Source: Arctopsyche grandis (lineage: Eukaryota; Arthropoda; Insecta; Trichoptera; Hydropsychidae). From it: a stretch of 64,000 bases of DNA. The DNA lies in contig NC_135359.1 of the NCBI RefSeq assembly GCF_051622035.1, forward strand, positions 23,036,001-23,100,000. The letters run 5' to 3'. Positions 23,482 through 33,614 of the stretch are shown one piece after another. Every line of letters begins with the position of its first letter. The first letter of the stretch is position 1. Under the pieces are notes generated by a model, which ran no database searches, was not told where the DNA came from, and saw only the letters and a program-made list of their open reading frames with translations. The translations under genes were made by a program, and so were the position numbers.

Positions 23482-23863
23482 AATTTTATTTTTAATTTAT
23501 ACCAGGAAGGCCTAACGGTAACCCCATTGCGCCTTCCCAGCCAGAAACATTGTACATCTGATACAAATATTATTAGTATTATACAAAGTACATAAATACA
23601 TATCAATTAATATCCACAGAGACATCTATGGTCAAATTTGTAAATTTTCAGCATTTTACACAATTCAGTGAAATTCGAGATTGCTGAAAGACCGGGGTTT
23701 TGCTAGAAAATGGGTGAGGTTGCCAATTTGTTGAAACTTTTTCAGTGAAAATCGGATAAATTGGCAAACTCTGATAGGAAACGATCGACCTGGATTCACA
23801 AATCCAAGGTCTGGCCAGCAGAAACCAGTGAGGTTTGAACCCATGACCACTCTGTTCAAAGTA
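23482..23863 (-). repeat. Full SINE, head type 2, antisense
   Basis: Contains ACCAGGAAGGCC...GCGCCTTCCCAGCC at the left, the body AACTCTGATAGGAAACGATC and a head that on the complement reads AGAGTGGTCATGGGTTCAAAC (box B GGTTCAAACCT). Directly opposed to the partial copy on its left. Confidence 0.7.
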
Positions 23864-24243
23864 TTGTTGCGTAGGGGTGGGTGGAGGATCCAAGTAAAAG
23901 ACCTTAGTCGTTTCACAGCATTTATTGATGATTAATGAGATACACGCACTGGCAGTGCTCAGTCCAGAATGATATGATATCGCCTACGTACCGCCTTATA
24001 ACGGGTAGATCTCTCAGGACGTCTAATCTGTTTACATATTGTATAGTCACAAATTCGGATATGTCTTCCCACGGTATGGGTCAGTTCTGCGAAGGGATTA
24101 GTAACGGTCATTGTTTAGCCTATATGCACTTAGAGTCTAGATATAATCGCTATCGCCTCTAAGTGCACGGTCACACAGTCTCTGGGATTCTATTCGCTTA
24201 ATCCGTGGTGTACGTAAAAGTATTATATGCTACCCACTAGTCT
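23864..24243 (+). repeat. TGTTGCGTAGGGG element, longer copy (possible solo LTR)
   Basis: Starts TTGTTGCGTAGGGGTGGG; its first 110 bp match 13531-13655. It separates SINE sequence on either side, so it looks like an insertion of about 380 bp. It has no ORF. I could not confirm TG...CA ends or a target duplication, so LTR is only a suggestion. Confidence 0.4.
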
Positions 24244-24245
24244 AT

Positions 24246-24480
24246 TCTGCTGGCTTAGAATTTGCCAATTTTTCTGATTTTCATTGAAAAGGTTCCTATA
24301 AAATTGGAATTCCCTCCCCTATTTCTCTTCCAAATCCTGAGTTATTCAAATCTCTCCATAGATATCTCTATGGATGGATGGAAAAAATACGTATTGTATA
24401 AATGCTTATTGATCGTGTTATATAAAAAAATGCTTGCAATGCACTTTGCTATGCTTGACCATAAATGTCACGTAGAATGT
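24246..24480 (+). repeat. SINE body, headless
   Basis: TCTGCTGGCTTAGAATTTGCC, TCTGATTTTCATTGAAAAGG and the distal ATAGATATCTCTATGGATGG block follow SINE body order on the plus strand. Confidence 0.5.
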
Positions 24481-24534
24481 AAAAAAATATAATAATTATG
24501 TATTAATACATAATTTGGTATGTTTCTTGATCTG

Positions 24535-24612
24535 TATAGTGCACTCACATTGAAGCGATCTGTAAGACGAGTGTACATGATTAATTGAATATAAGCTATA
24601 GAGAGGGCAATA
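24535..24612 (+). repeat. Second copy of the AAGACGAGTGTRCATGATT repeat
   Basis: GCACTCACATTGAAGCGATC, TGTAAGACGAGTGTACATG, ATTAATTGAATATAAGC; compare 21985-22030. Confidence 0.4.
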
Positions 24613-24614
24613 AA

Positions 24615-26250
24615 GACACAGAGGTACGCATGTGTGGTTTTTTTTTTTAATAGTTTGTACATGAAAAAAACTGCTGGTCCGCTAAAATTTTTCCCTTCGC
24701 AAACCTCACCACCTGATGTGTTTTCAGCGATATTTTATTCGTGTATTGACATGGGTTTAATAATAACATAAAAATACGTCTCTAACCACTGGAGAACACG
24801 TACACGTCCCGTGCCGCACTTTGGAGTGTTTTCTTACCATATGTATATAAGTTAATTCATGGGACTGGCCGTTTAACAATGTGTTACACAATGAAAAATA
24901 CAGTAATTAACAAACAACCAGCGCTAGTGACTAGCGTAAAATTTTAATTTTATTATTATGTTTGTACAATTGTTCTTAAAGCAAACATGGAGATAAATAA
25001 TTTATAAAGCCAGCAGGATAGCTTGGTGATTGCGTTAATGCTAACCACCAAGAGGTTGCCGGGTGGGTTGATCCGACTGCAACGAATTTATTTATTACTA
25101 GTTGTTTTAACCGGCTTCGCTCAGTATTTGTAATATAAACAGCTTAAACATAGCGAATATAATAGTAAATATTCATTTGTTTTTTTATTAAATTTATTTG
25201 AATCGAAAAAAATATATATCGGATCGTCGTCATAGAAACTATCATTTGTTTTCGATGTTACCAACCAATATTACATACCTGTCTCCGTGACGAGACAGAA
25301 TGTTAAATTACAGAAAACGTAAATATCGGCAGGCAAAGATCGAAAATCGAAAGATCAAAGAAAATGGTGCATGGTAAACGGTACATACTCACTTAATTTG
25401 CGCGAGCAGGATACAACAGGAACAAGAGGAACAGGCTTTTCCTCCCGTATTAATGTGCGCGCGCAGAATATATGCACAAACATATGTATGTATGCACATA
25501 CATATGTATATGCATATATGCACATACATATGTATGTATGTGCATATATGTATGTAGATTAATCGTGAATGTGTATGCTGAAATCGTGAAATATCTTGCC
25601 AACTTCTTAGCTAAATGATTTGTTTCGCACATCAGCATATTCATAAGAAATAAAAGGGTTCTTAAATTGTTAAAATATTTTCACCAGGCGTATTTGACTC
25701 ATGTAATACATATATGTACGTGTGTATGAGTCACTTACATAGCTGCAACAGGTTGTGTGTGAGTTGTTTCTATCTCGAGAGGTAAATTTCAATAGCAATA
25801 TTGCACAAATGCGGTACCGAAGCAGGTAAACTTTGGCAACTGTTTAAATTCAGATGGTTTTGCACTAAACGCGTAACATTTACAAGTTGAATCGTTTAAT
25901 TAATGATGTTGAAGGTAGCAGTACCTAATCATAATTCCATACGTTAGATTTATCGACATAGAGTATTCACAGAGTATCGAATTACATATTGGAGGTTTCA
26001 TGTTATTATTGGAGGAGTACTTTAATTAAATTAGCTTGATATGAATAAACGATATAGATATATTTCCGCTAGATATTATTTATTTTATGTTTTTATTTAT
26101 CTATATCGGTGCTTGGGAATAGCGGTACAGTGGGACCTATTTTATATTTTCCTAAGATGTTGTCGAGCTGCCCCCGAGTGATATATATATGGTATTAAAC
26201 TTGTACATATGTATGTATATACATACATTTATAGATTATTTTGAAATCAT
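24615..26250. other. No gene; SINE head fragment and large CATATG palindrome array
   Basis: 25009-25075 is a lone SINE head of type 1 (GCCAGCAGGATAGCTTGGTG, TTGCCGGGTG) with a damaged box B. 25090-25160 has an ACTAGTTGTTTTAACCGGC / CTTCGCTCAG block typical of a dispersed insect repeat. 25475-25560 is a dense CATACATATGTATATGCATA-type array. Confidence 0.45.
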
Positions 26251-26251
26251 A

Positions 26252-26506
26252 GTGGGTAGGATGGGCTTTTGCCAATTCGATATGGAGCCGTTTCAACAAC
26301 GAAATCAGATAAATTGGCAAACTCTGACAGGAAACGATCGATTTGTATTCACAAACATCCAGGTCTGACCAAATAAATCAATCACAAAATATATCTACAG
26401 ATAAAACTCGGAATAAATTTTTTTAAATCGAGGTCAACCCACGAGATCGAACCTGGCAACCTTTTGGTGGTTAGTATTAACGCAACCACCAAGCTATGCT
26501 GCTAAC
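26252..26506 (-). repeat. SINE, head type 1, antisense
   Basis: The complement carries AGCAGCATAGCTTGGTGGTT (box A region), GGTTCGATCTC (box B) and GTTGACCTCG; the plus strand shows AACTCTGACAGGAAACGATC and GCCAATTCGATATGG. The distal tail is missing. Confidence 0.7.
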
Positions 26507-26622
26507 TGATTATTTAATTGATAACTTTTATGATAACTTTAATGGATTCTTTTATGCATAAAAAATGCTTAACTATTATCAATAACTATTGTCCTACAAA
26601 GCAAGACAGCAAAAAAAAGTTT

Positions 26623-26695
26623 GATAATAGTGAACCATTTTACCCACAAAAAATGGTTCACTATTGTCAATATTGAACCATTTTTGTGGGTAAAA
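26623..26695. repeat. Overlapping alternative hairpins
   Basis: GATAATAGTGAACCATTTT (26623-26641) pairs with 26650-26668 across an 8-nt loop (18 of 19). The segment TTTTACCCACAAAAAATGG within it also pairs with ATTTTTGTGGGTAAAA at about 26680-26695. The two stems are mutually exclusive. Confidence 0.7.
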
Positions 26696-26749
26696 GCATC
26701 CTGGCCGCCTAAGTCTGTTCATCACACTGGTTATTCCTAGCAGTGCTGT

Positions 26750-26823
26750 GGAGTCGGAGTCGTGGATTCGGAGCATTTCAACTACAGTAGGAGTTGTAAA
26801 AAGTCAACCGACTCCGACTCCTG
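26750..26823 (+). repeat. GTGGAGTCGGAGTC dispersed repeat
   Basis: Starts GTGCTGTGGAGTCGGAGTCG and closes with CCGACTCCGACTCC, so the ends are inverted. Related, more degraded copies are at 44505-44890 and near 19600. Confidence 0.55.
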
Positions 26824-26841
26824 TTTATTATTTTCTTTATT

Positions 26842-26933
26842 TAATTAAATATATAACTAAGAGGTTTGGGCCGCCTTCATATCATTACATACGTACTTAC
26901 GCGGCCCAAGCCTCTTAGTGATATATTTAATTA
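26842..26933. repeat. 33-bp inverted repeat with 26-nt spacer
   Basis: The arms at 26842-26874 and 26901-26933 are complementary at 31 of 33 positions. The GC core AAGAGGTTTGGGCCGC pairs with GCGGCCCAAGCCTCTT. The spacer holds TACATACGTACTTA. No known element is attached. Confidence 0.75.
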
Positions 26934-26939
26934 CATTAG

Positions 26940-28430
26940 TTTAAGCCGGGATCATAATTTTGATTGAAATCCCAATCATTGAAATCTTTTTGATTGAAAT
27001 CCTAATCATGAAATCCGACACATTTCATATATTTATAGTTTATATTGTCGTCCATTTTCTATGGAAATATTGTTTAAATTGTCTTTTTATTTATTTTATA
27101 ATTATTTTTTATATTTCAGTACTTAGGTTGTTTATATATATTTATTTTTTATATATTGTCTTAATTTTATAAACAAAATATGGAAGAGGCTAGTTGTTAA
27201 AAAACATTTTGTTTTTACTATTTTTTTATCAAGTGCACTGGTTTCTGGTTATTTTATAATTCCTTGGTTAAATTTGTTGATGTTGGTTTTGGCATTTCAT
27301 TGCCCGGAGCAGTTGATTCCAGTGCGCCGTTTTATTTTCTTCTTGATAATACACATGCATGTATGTACATGTGTACATACATACATACATATATAAACAA
27401 AATGAATCGAAATGCATAAATTAAAGACGTAATAAATTAGCTTGTGTTTGTGCGCTCAGGTCGGGACTCTAAATTATTCGCCCGGTGTGGACGGGTCATT
27501 AAAATTTATGGGGTCATTATTGTCGTGGATTCACAGAAAAAAAATATGTATCCGAAAGCCTAGGTGGTGGATCGTTTACGATGTGTCTGATTTACATAAA
27601 GCTTGTTTGTTTATAATTACTTTTGTTTAGAATAAATGGGTCCGGCTGGGAAACTGAAATGCTCCACGGTCCGAGACGCATTCTTGGAGTGAGCGCGTGC
27701 ACCGATTAGACCTTTTGTTGAAACTTCACTATTTATGTGCACTATCTTTCAACTGTTAATTGTTTGTTTCGTTGTTGTCAATTGCGGTGTTTACTCGTGT
27801 GGGTGAAATGTTTTTGGGATCGGTTCAAGATGGGTGTGTGTGTGTCAAATGAAAGATGGCGTGCTACCACTGATATATTTAATTTATTCATTATTACTTT
27901 ATTTGCAGCATTTTCGTTCATTCATGTAAAGGTTACATCTATATTTACAATGATACATTCTTCCTTTTTATTTGTTTACAATACACTTAACGTTTACAAA
28001 TATTGTATGTATTTTCTATACTTCTTAAAAATCAAAAATATCGAATACATCACTTCTTCTCATCTTCAGCATTTTATTTATTTGTATTTATATCTATTTT
28101 ATAATATAATTCGAAAATATAAAATAAAATGTGATTTTTAATATTTACATGTGTTTTTTTTAGTATTTTTTTTTCACGAATTTCATCTACTATTGTTTTA
28201 CAAGTCGTCATAAAAAATGCTGAAGATGGGAACTTAATTATTTGCACAAATAAATTAAAAAAAATAATTAAGGAGTGAAATTATTAAATTTGTAAACCTA
28301 TTAACTGTACAGCATTCTGACATAAATACTTTAAATGCAATAATTATAAAAATAATCCAGTCGGCATTCATACTTTAGTGGTAAGTTAGGTACAATTATA
28401 TATATATGTATGTTTTAAACTACACTATAC
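26940..28430. other. No gene recognised
   Basis: 26940-27300 is AT-rich. 27430-27720 is a balanced unique island. The plus-strand ORF at 27737-28141 (134 codons) is Phe/Tyr/Ile-rich because of AT content, has no start context or domain, and is rejected as a gene. A CATATG tract lies at 27355-27390. Confidence 0.45.
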
Positions 28431-30191
28431 ATTAATTTATTTATTAAAAAAAAACATGGAATCTAATTTTACGAAATTTTCACTAAAGACTCACAGCAAA
28501 GTCTACGTATGCAATTGTAGATTGAATTTTTTAAGTGCTGAAACTTTAAATGTTTGAAAAAATAAAGAAATTCGCGAACAGGCTATTTCTGTGTTTAGGC
28601 ACATTTTTAAAATAAAAATGAGATTTGTTTTCATGAAATAATAAAACAAAAAAAAAAATTTAAAAAATGAGAGATTTCTTATTTGTTTTTAAAAGACTAG
28701 TTTCTTTTTTACATAAAATTTACATTCTTCTTGTGAAAAAAAAAGATCATAATTTAATTAAGATTATGGTAAGAAAGAGCCTATTTACATATCAATCGTA
28801 TCGTTTTATTATCAGCATTCACATTTCAATAAGACGATGATTACAAAGTAGTCGTAATCGCCTTCTACATAATCATTGGTGTATCGACATTATCGCAACG
28901 TTAATTTTACGTGTAAAAATATATAGGGGTTAGACCATTTTCATCGATAAACAAATTCAAAAATCAAACGTCAATTCAGATATACATACATATATAGCAA
29001 GTTCGAATCAAAGCATATAATGTTCACATATGTAATGTACAATACATTAATCTTATTGACTATAATTACTAAATCCATTCACAAAAGCAAGCAGAAGAAA
29101 TCGCTTTTTTCATAAATATTTGTTAAATACTTAAGGGATAGTAATTAAATCATTTTGTTCAATTACAAAACTTATGATTAACAGATTTTAATTTGAAGAA
29201 TATATGTACTTGTTTTTTTACATTTATTTTTATTCTGTATATCATAATACAGAAGTCGATTAAATATAGGCCTATAATTCAGATATGATTTTAATTTTTT
29301 TTCATACATGACTTGAGCTATATTCAGGTATAAAGAAATTAAAAAATACAAATGACATTACTATACATACATATATGTAAGTTCTAATGCACAAATTAGA
29401 ACAGGACAATGAGCAAAGTTAAGAATTTCATGTACATATATGTATGTATGTACATAAAGAAATTCTCATTGACTTTTGTAAAATATCAGGGACGGTTTAT
29501 ACATATGTATGAAATGATTGCGACCACGAAGTATATGTATATTACGAATGCTGAGAACGCACGCATTTAAAATAACGTTAAAATTTATACATGAATTATT
29601 TAGAAAATTAGAATATATTTTGGTTGTTATACGAAAAAAAAATATGATCTATATATCGTTTTCATAAGATGTTACAACGTCACATTTCACAACGAAAGTT
29701 CTTCACCACTAAAACTTGTTCACACTATTCGTCGAGTCCATACAAAAATTCAATTATTAATTTAAATATAAAACACAAGAGAGCATTCTAGCTCATCTTA
29801 TTTGGTATTTAATTATTTATATTTATAGTTTAAATTTACATTTGACCCTTTACAAGGGATGGTTTCCCCAACACACATACCTAAAATTGGACAGATCACA
29901 CTTTGACCATTCGAAGATGCGACAAATTGGTCCTAAATTTAACAGTCGATATCACTTAATATTTTGGCATCGCACACCAAACACTTGTGAGAATGATTTT
30001 ATATTTTGAAATTTTGTTTAATTTTAATCATATAGATTTATATAATATTATCTGATTGGATGTGAAATTTTCCCCTTCACGTACATGTGATGGTCCATCA
30101 TAAATTGCCACATACATTGCTAAGAACCATTCCTTAGTAAAATAAAATTAAACGAATCGAAATTAAAAATATCCTTTAGGAACTTTTCACT
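28430..30191 (-). other. Probable 3' UTR or downstream flank of the anosmin-like gene
   Basis: Very AT-rich sequence directly downstream of the stop on the minus strand, with no credible ORF. AATAAA on the complement occurs at about 28804-28809 and about 28437-28445, giving possible polyadenylation signals roughly 1.4 and 1.8 kb from the stop. The true end cannot be set without transcript data. Short CATATG-type microsatellite tracts lie near 28980, 29365, 29430 and 29500. Confidence 0.35.
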
Positions 30192-30245
30192 TTAAACCGT
30201 TACATCCTTGTCGTCGAAGAGCATCAGAGATCCCTGACTATGACG
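30192..30245 (-). other. Possible stop-codon readthrough extension of the anosmin-like gene
   Basis: The TGA that ends the main frame is followed immediately by C (UGA-CGU), the leakiest tetranucleotide context known for eukaryotic stops. The same frame then stays open for 17 codons to a TAA at 30192-30194. The added peptide, RHSQGSLMLFDDKDVTV, ends in Val-Thr-Val, which fits a class II PDZ-ligand pattern (hydrophobic-x-hydrophobic). A 17-codon open stretch is not improbable by chance, so this rests on context and composition. Alternatives are plain 3' UTR, a recent stop mutation, or a base error in the assembly. Confidence 0.35.
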
Positions 30246-31382
30246 TCAGACCTGGACTTCAGGACGTCGCTCCTGTCGTGCCGGATGAGCAGGACTAGTC
30301 GATGCGGAGCAAACTCCTCGGGATTTGATTGGATCGTCCGACACCATGGTCAGGATGGGCTGGAAGCCATGGACGGGCAGGAAGTCCTCCACCAACTTCT
30401 TACTTCTGATGCTGGAATCGCCCACGTACACATTAGTACCGGGGAAAGTGCCTTGGCGCTTGAAACGCCAAATCAAAATCACCAACATGGCGACGAACAT
30501 TACTACAGCCGTAGTACACCCAAGCATCAGCTCCATGTTCTGTCTTCCGTTGGACATGTGCTCTCCTCTCATGGAGCTGACGAACACGGAGTACAGGTGA
30601 TCCACAGATTCCGCTTGGTCTTCAGTCGACCTTTTGTTTGAGTCTGGTAGTATCTTAACGTCTTCCATACTCTCGGTAGATACTTTCAAAGCCCGTCCCG
30701 TGTCTAAGGTCATCATTTCCGACTTTTCGTTGTCGATGCCTGGTCTCCTCGAGACTAGTTCCACTTGAATGTGATAAATTGTGTCGGGCCACAGAGATAG
30801 CGTGACGCAAGTGGAATCGGTGAAAAGATTTCCTTTCAAACCACCGCCATCCACCTCCCACGTCACTAAATATACACCTTTGCTTGTCCTCGGCTCCCAT
30901 GCTATCTCACCTATGACGAGCACTTTTTGGTGGATGAGCGACACCTCCTTCAGAGTCCACAACTGGTCGACTGGATCCGTCATCATGGATTCAGGAGTAG
31001 TGGCTCTGATTTCAGTGTTGATCTTCTTCTTCTTTTTAAGCGATAAATCTTGTTTGTTGTATGACTCGTCCGGGCTGTATATGGTGACGAGGCCTTGAGG
31101 ATCGACGACGAGAACTCTGAGGAGAGCGCCACCATTGTTGGCCGGTACCCTGGTGGCTAAGTCTATAGTCTGGATGATCTGCCTCCAAGGTCCGTTGGCT
31201 GATCGTCGCATCACTACATAGACGAGGGGTGCTCCAGGTTGGGTTGTGGGAGGAGGCCAGCGTGCCAAAGCACCTGACACACGCACAACTCCTTCTCCTT
31301 TAGTGTGGATGACAGGTTGAGATTGCTGCGCTCTAGTTGATGCTTCTGCGTGGAACCGACACGCCTCCTGACATCCAGGGAA
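30246..31382 (-). CDS. Kal1: Last coding exon of an anosmin-1/Kal-1-like type I membrane protein
   Basis: The exon encodes 378 residues and ends at a TGA (30246-30248). It begins directly after a pyrimidine-rich AG acceptor (31383-31384 on the complement), in phase 0, with FPGCQEACRFH, the end of a cysteine-rich module. Residues about 22-105 and 137-230 look like two fibronectin-III domains. The first contains WPPP and PLVYVVMRR, close to the PVIYVVQRR type of strand in anosmin FN3-1. The second contains IAWEP, YLVTWEV and the SLWPDTIYHIQVEL strand typical of an FN3 F-strand. A 21-residue hydrophobic helix (about 285-305) is followed by WRFKRQ, a positive-inside stop, then a cytoplasmic tail of about 70 residues. 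Anosmins are extracellular matrix or adhesion proteins that bind heparan sulfate and modulate FGF signalling and neurite behaviour; that role is inferred from the family. A transmembrane anchor is not found in vertebrate anosmin. An unrelated FN3 receptor is the main alternative. Confidence 0.72.
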   Translation of the reverse strand, partial: FPGCQEACRFHAEASTRAQQSQPVIHTKGEGVVRVSGALARWPPPTTQPGAPLVYVVMRRSANGPWRQIIQTIDLATRVPANNGGALLRVLVVDPQGLVTIYSPDESYNKQDLSLKKKKKINTEIRATTPESMMTDPVDQLWTLKEVSLIHQKVLVIGEIAWEPRTSKGVYLVTWEVDGGGLKGNLFTDSTCVTLSLWPDTIYHIQVELVSRRPGIDNEKSEMMTLDTGRALKVSTESMEDVKILPDSNKRSTEDQAESVDHLYSVFVSSMRGEHMSNGRQNMELMLGCTTAVVMFVAMLVILIWRFKRQGTFPGTNVYVGDSSIRSKKLVEDFLPVHGFQPILTMVSDDPIKSRGVCSASTSPAHPARQERRPEVQV

Positions 31383-31385
31383 CTG

Positions 31386-33193
31386 AAAATAACAAAAATA
31401 CCGCTATTAACATTCGGCTGCATTGTGGTAGTAATACATATAACATGTCGATACAAAAGAGATGAAAGGCAGTTTTAATGGCATTTCCTTTTGCATAATT
31501 GGCTTAATTATTCATAAACGCGCACTGAGAAGAGATAACTTTCCTCAGAAGCCGCTTTGTGCTCAGAATCCATTCTCTCCGGCATGCAATAGCGATATTG
31601 GTCTCGGTTCGAATCTGCCTTAAGGCTTTGCCAACGTTCGGTCGACGGTAATTGCAGCTACCATAAAAAAGAAGATTCAACACCTGACCAGTTTCGCATT
31701 AAAAAAAATGTAAATTGAAATTAAGCAAAGGTTTGTTATTGTGAAAAAAGAGTTAAGTGTATTGATTTAGTAGGAAAAAAGTACGGGAATAAATATCTTT
31801 ATAGAGACACTGTTTGCTCGGGAAATAATGGCCAAACTTTTCTCGTTAACCTAGTCTAGACTTTCAAAGAACTCGGTTAAAATTTTTAGTTTCGGTTACA
31901 CCTTGTAAAATTACATATAGCAATCGAATAATTGAAAGAAACAGAATATACATAGCAAAAATCCACATATAACATATGTATGTATGTATGTAGAAAGAAA
32001 ACCATTTGAATAGGATTCGCGTGACTTATTTCTTTGTTCCGAGCCGCATGTTATTAGTTTGAACGCTTCAAAAATTCCACTATAAAATCGTACTTATTTA
32101 CCCCATTCGTACGAAAAAACGCAGTCTTATTGTGGATTTAACCGCTAATTTTTAAATTATGGCATTTTATGCGGCAATTCTTCAAAGGAAACGAGTTCTA
32201 TGCGATCGCGTTTTTATTTTGCGCAATTACGAATGTCGGCTTTATAATGCACATATTTTATACAACAGGGAATAAATTTTATGAGAATATACGTATATTA
32301 TATTTTAATAAAAAGCAATTCAAATTATATCTTGCCGTGACCTCGCCGGCAATACGGAAAACTTATCGAGGATAGTGAAGGAATTCTCCCCAGAGAGAAA
32401 GAGTTAATCTTTATGTCAATAAAAAATCATAAGTTATAATACTGGGAATAAATCTTCTATTCTGCAGCATTGACATGAGGGTTTCCAAGCTCTAATAAAG
32501 AAAGGTCCAACTTGTGTGGCTTCATTGTGAAATATAAATTATCTGCCAATGAATCAATCCGCCTAGGAGAGAGGGGTGTGCCGCGAAAGTGGTTTCTTCT
32601 CACCCAAACCCTCCCCCTAAGCATCCCACACTTCCCCAACCCGTAGAGAGGAGCAATGCGCGTTTCCTTCTTCCTCGGAAGAAAAATGCCTCAATATAAC
32701 AACTATCGAAAATAAATTACCCGCCATACTAGGATGAACTATTTATTTATATTGTGTTTTTTTTTACCAACTATTGTCGATTGTTATTGAAATTGAAGAA
32801 GGCGAATTCGTCATTGTGGTCCAAAATGAACACAACAACATGATACCTTAATATGGTACCATCCATTACGGCGTCAATCAATTTTATAACGGTATTCAAA
32901 CGTCTCGGTGTGATTTTAGTTCGGTAAAGAATTCGCAACTTATCTATCGATAGCAAAATATTTAATGTATCGGAGACCAAACATAGCAAAAAAAAAACTT
33001 CAACGTCAAAACAAGCGACTTGGTCTTTTATGATGAATAATTTGGCTACCGAATCTTAATTTAATATCTTAATAACTTCACGTATGATTTGGCAACATGT
33101 TAATGGAACAAGTAATATTTGCAGAAAATTACATTTTCATTTTAGAATAGGAGCTCATGAATAGGAATTCCACAATCTTGTCGCACAATCAAT
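31386..33193. other. Intron segment, nothing recognised
   Basis: Unique intron sequence nearest the terminal exon, with balanced segments at about 31490-31650 and 32480-32680 and a TATG tract at 31975-31992. No exon-like segment with splice sites was found. Confidence 0.4.
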
Positions 33194-33194
33194 A

Positions 33195-33612
33195 GCCAGC
33201 AGCATGGCTCGGTGGTTGCGTTTATGTTAAGCACCGAGAGGTTGCCCGGTTCCATCCTGTGCTAATCTTTAATGCTGCTGGTCAGATTTGGATAATTGTG
33301 ACTCTAAGTCGATCGTTTACTATCATAGTTTGCTAATTTATCTGATGTCATTATTAAAACTGTTCCTCCATCAAATTGGCAAAAACAATTCTACCACTAT
33401 CTGAATTTGATTTATGTACAATAAAATTAATGTACAAGTCTAAATCCACAGATGTTTCTATATATTGATTAATTAATTAGTTTTGAGTTTTTCAGCATCT
33501 CAAAATTCAGCGATTTATGTAGTAAAAAATGCTGCGATGTTTGTAATTGGTCAGGAAGGCGAATTGGGGTTTACCTGTTAGACCTTCTTGGTATATTATG
33601 TCAAAAATAAAA
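33195..33612 (+). repeat. Complete SINE, head type 1 (reference copy)
   Basis: In order: GCCAGCAGCATGGCTCGGTGG, TTGCCCGGTTCCATCC (box B mutated), GTCAGATTTGG, GTGACTCTAAGTCGATCGTT, the AAATTGGC block, ACCACTATCTGAATTTGAT, ATTGGTCAGGAAGGCGAATT, TAGACCTTCTTGGTATAT and an A-rich AAAATAAAATAAAATA end. It defines the layout of the family at about 415 bp. Confidence 0.75.
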
Positions 33613-33614
33613 TA

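Noticed and set aside
25475..25560. CRISPR-like or satellite array
   Set aside because: The repeat is a simple TACA/TGTA microsatellite around CATATG, with no constant spacers, and the DNA is eukaryotic.
27737..28141. 134-codon plus-strand ORF
   Set aside because: Rich in Phe, Tyr, Ile and Leu from AT bias, no domain, no splice or promoter context, and adjacent to AT-rich non-coding DNA.
30240..30641. 133-codon plus-strand ORF opposite the terminal exon
   Set aside because: Antisense shadow of the anosmin-like coding exon; its composition follows from the other strand.
33195..33270. tRNA gene
   Set aside because: Box A/B-like sequence belongs to the SINE head; no complete cloverleaf and the same head occurs in many truncated copies.
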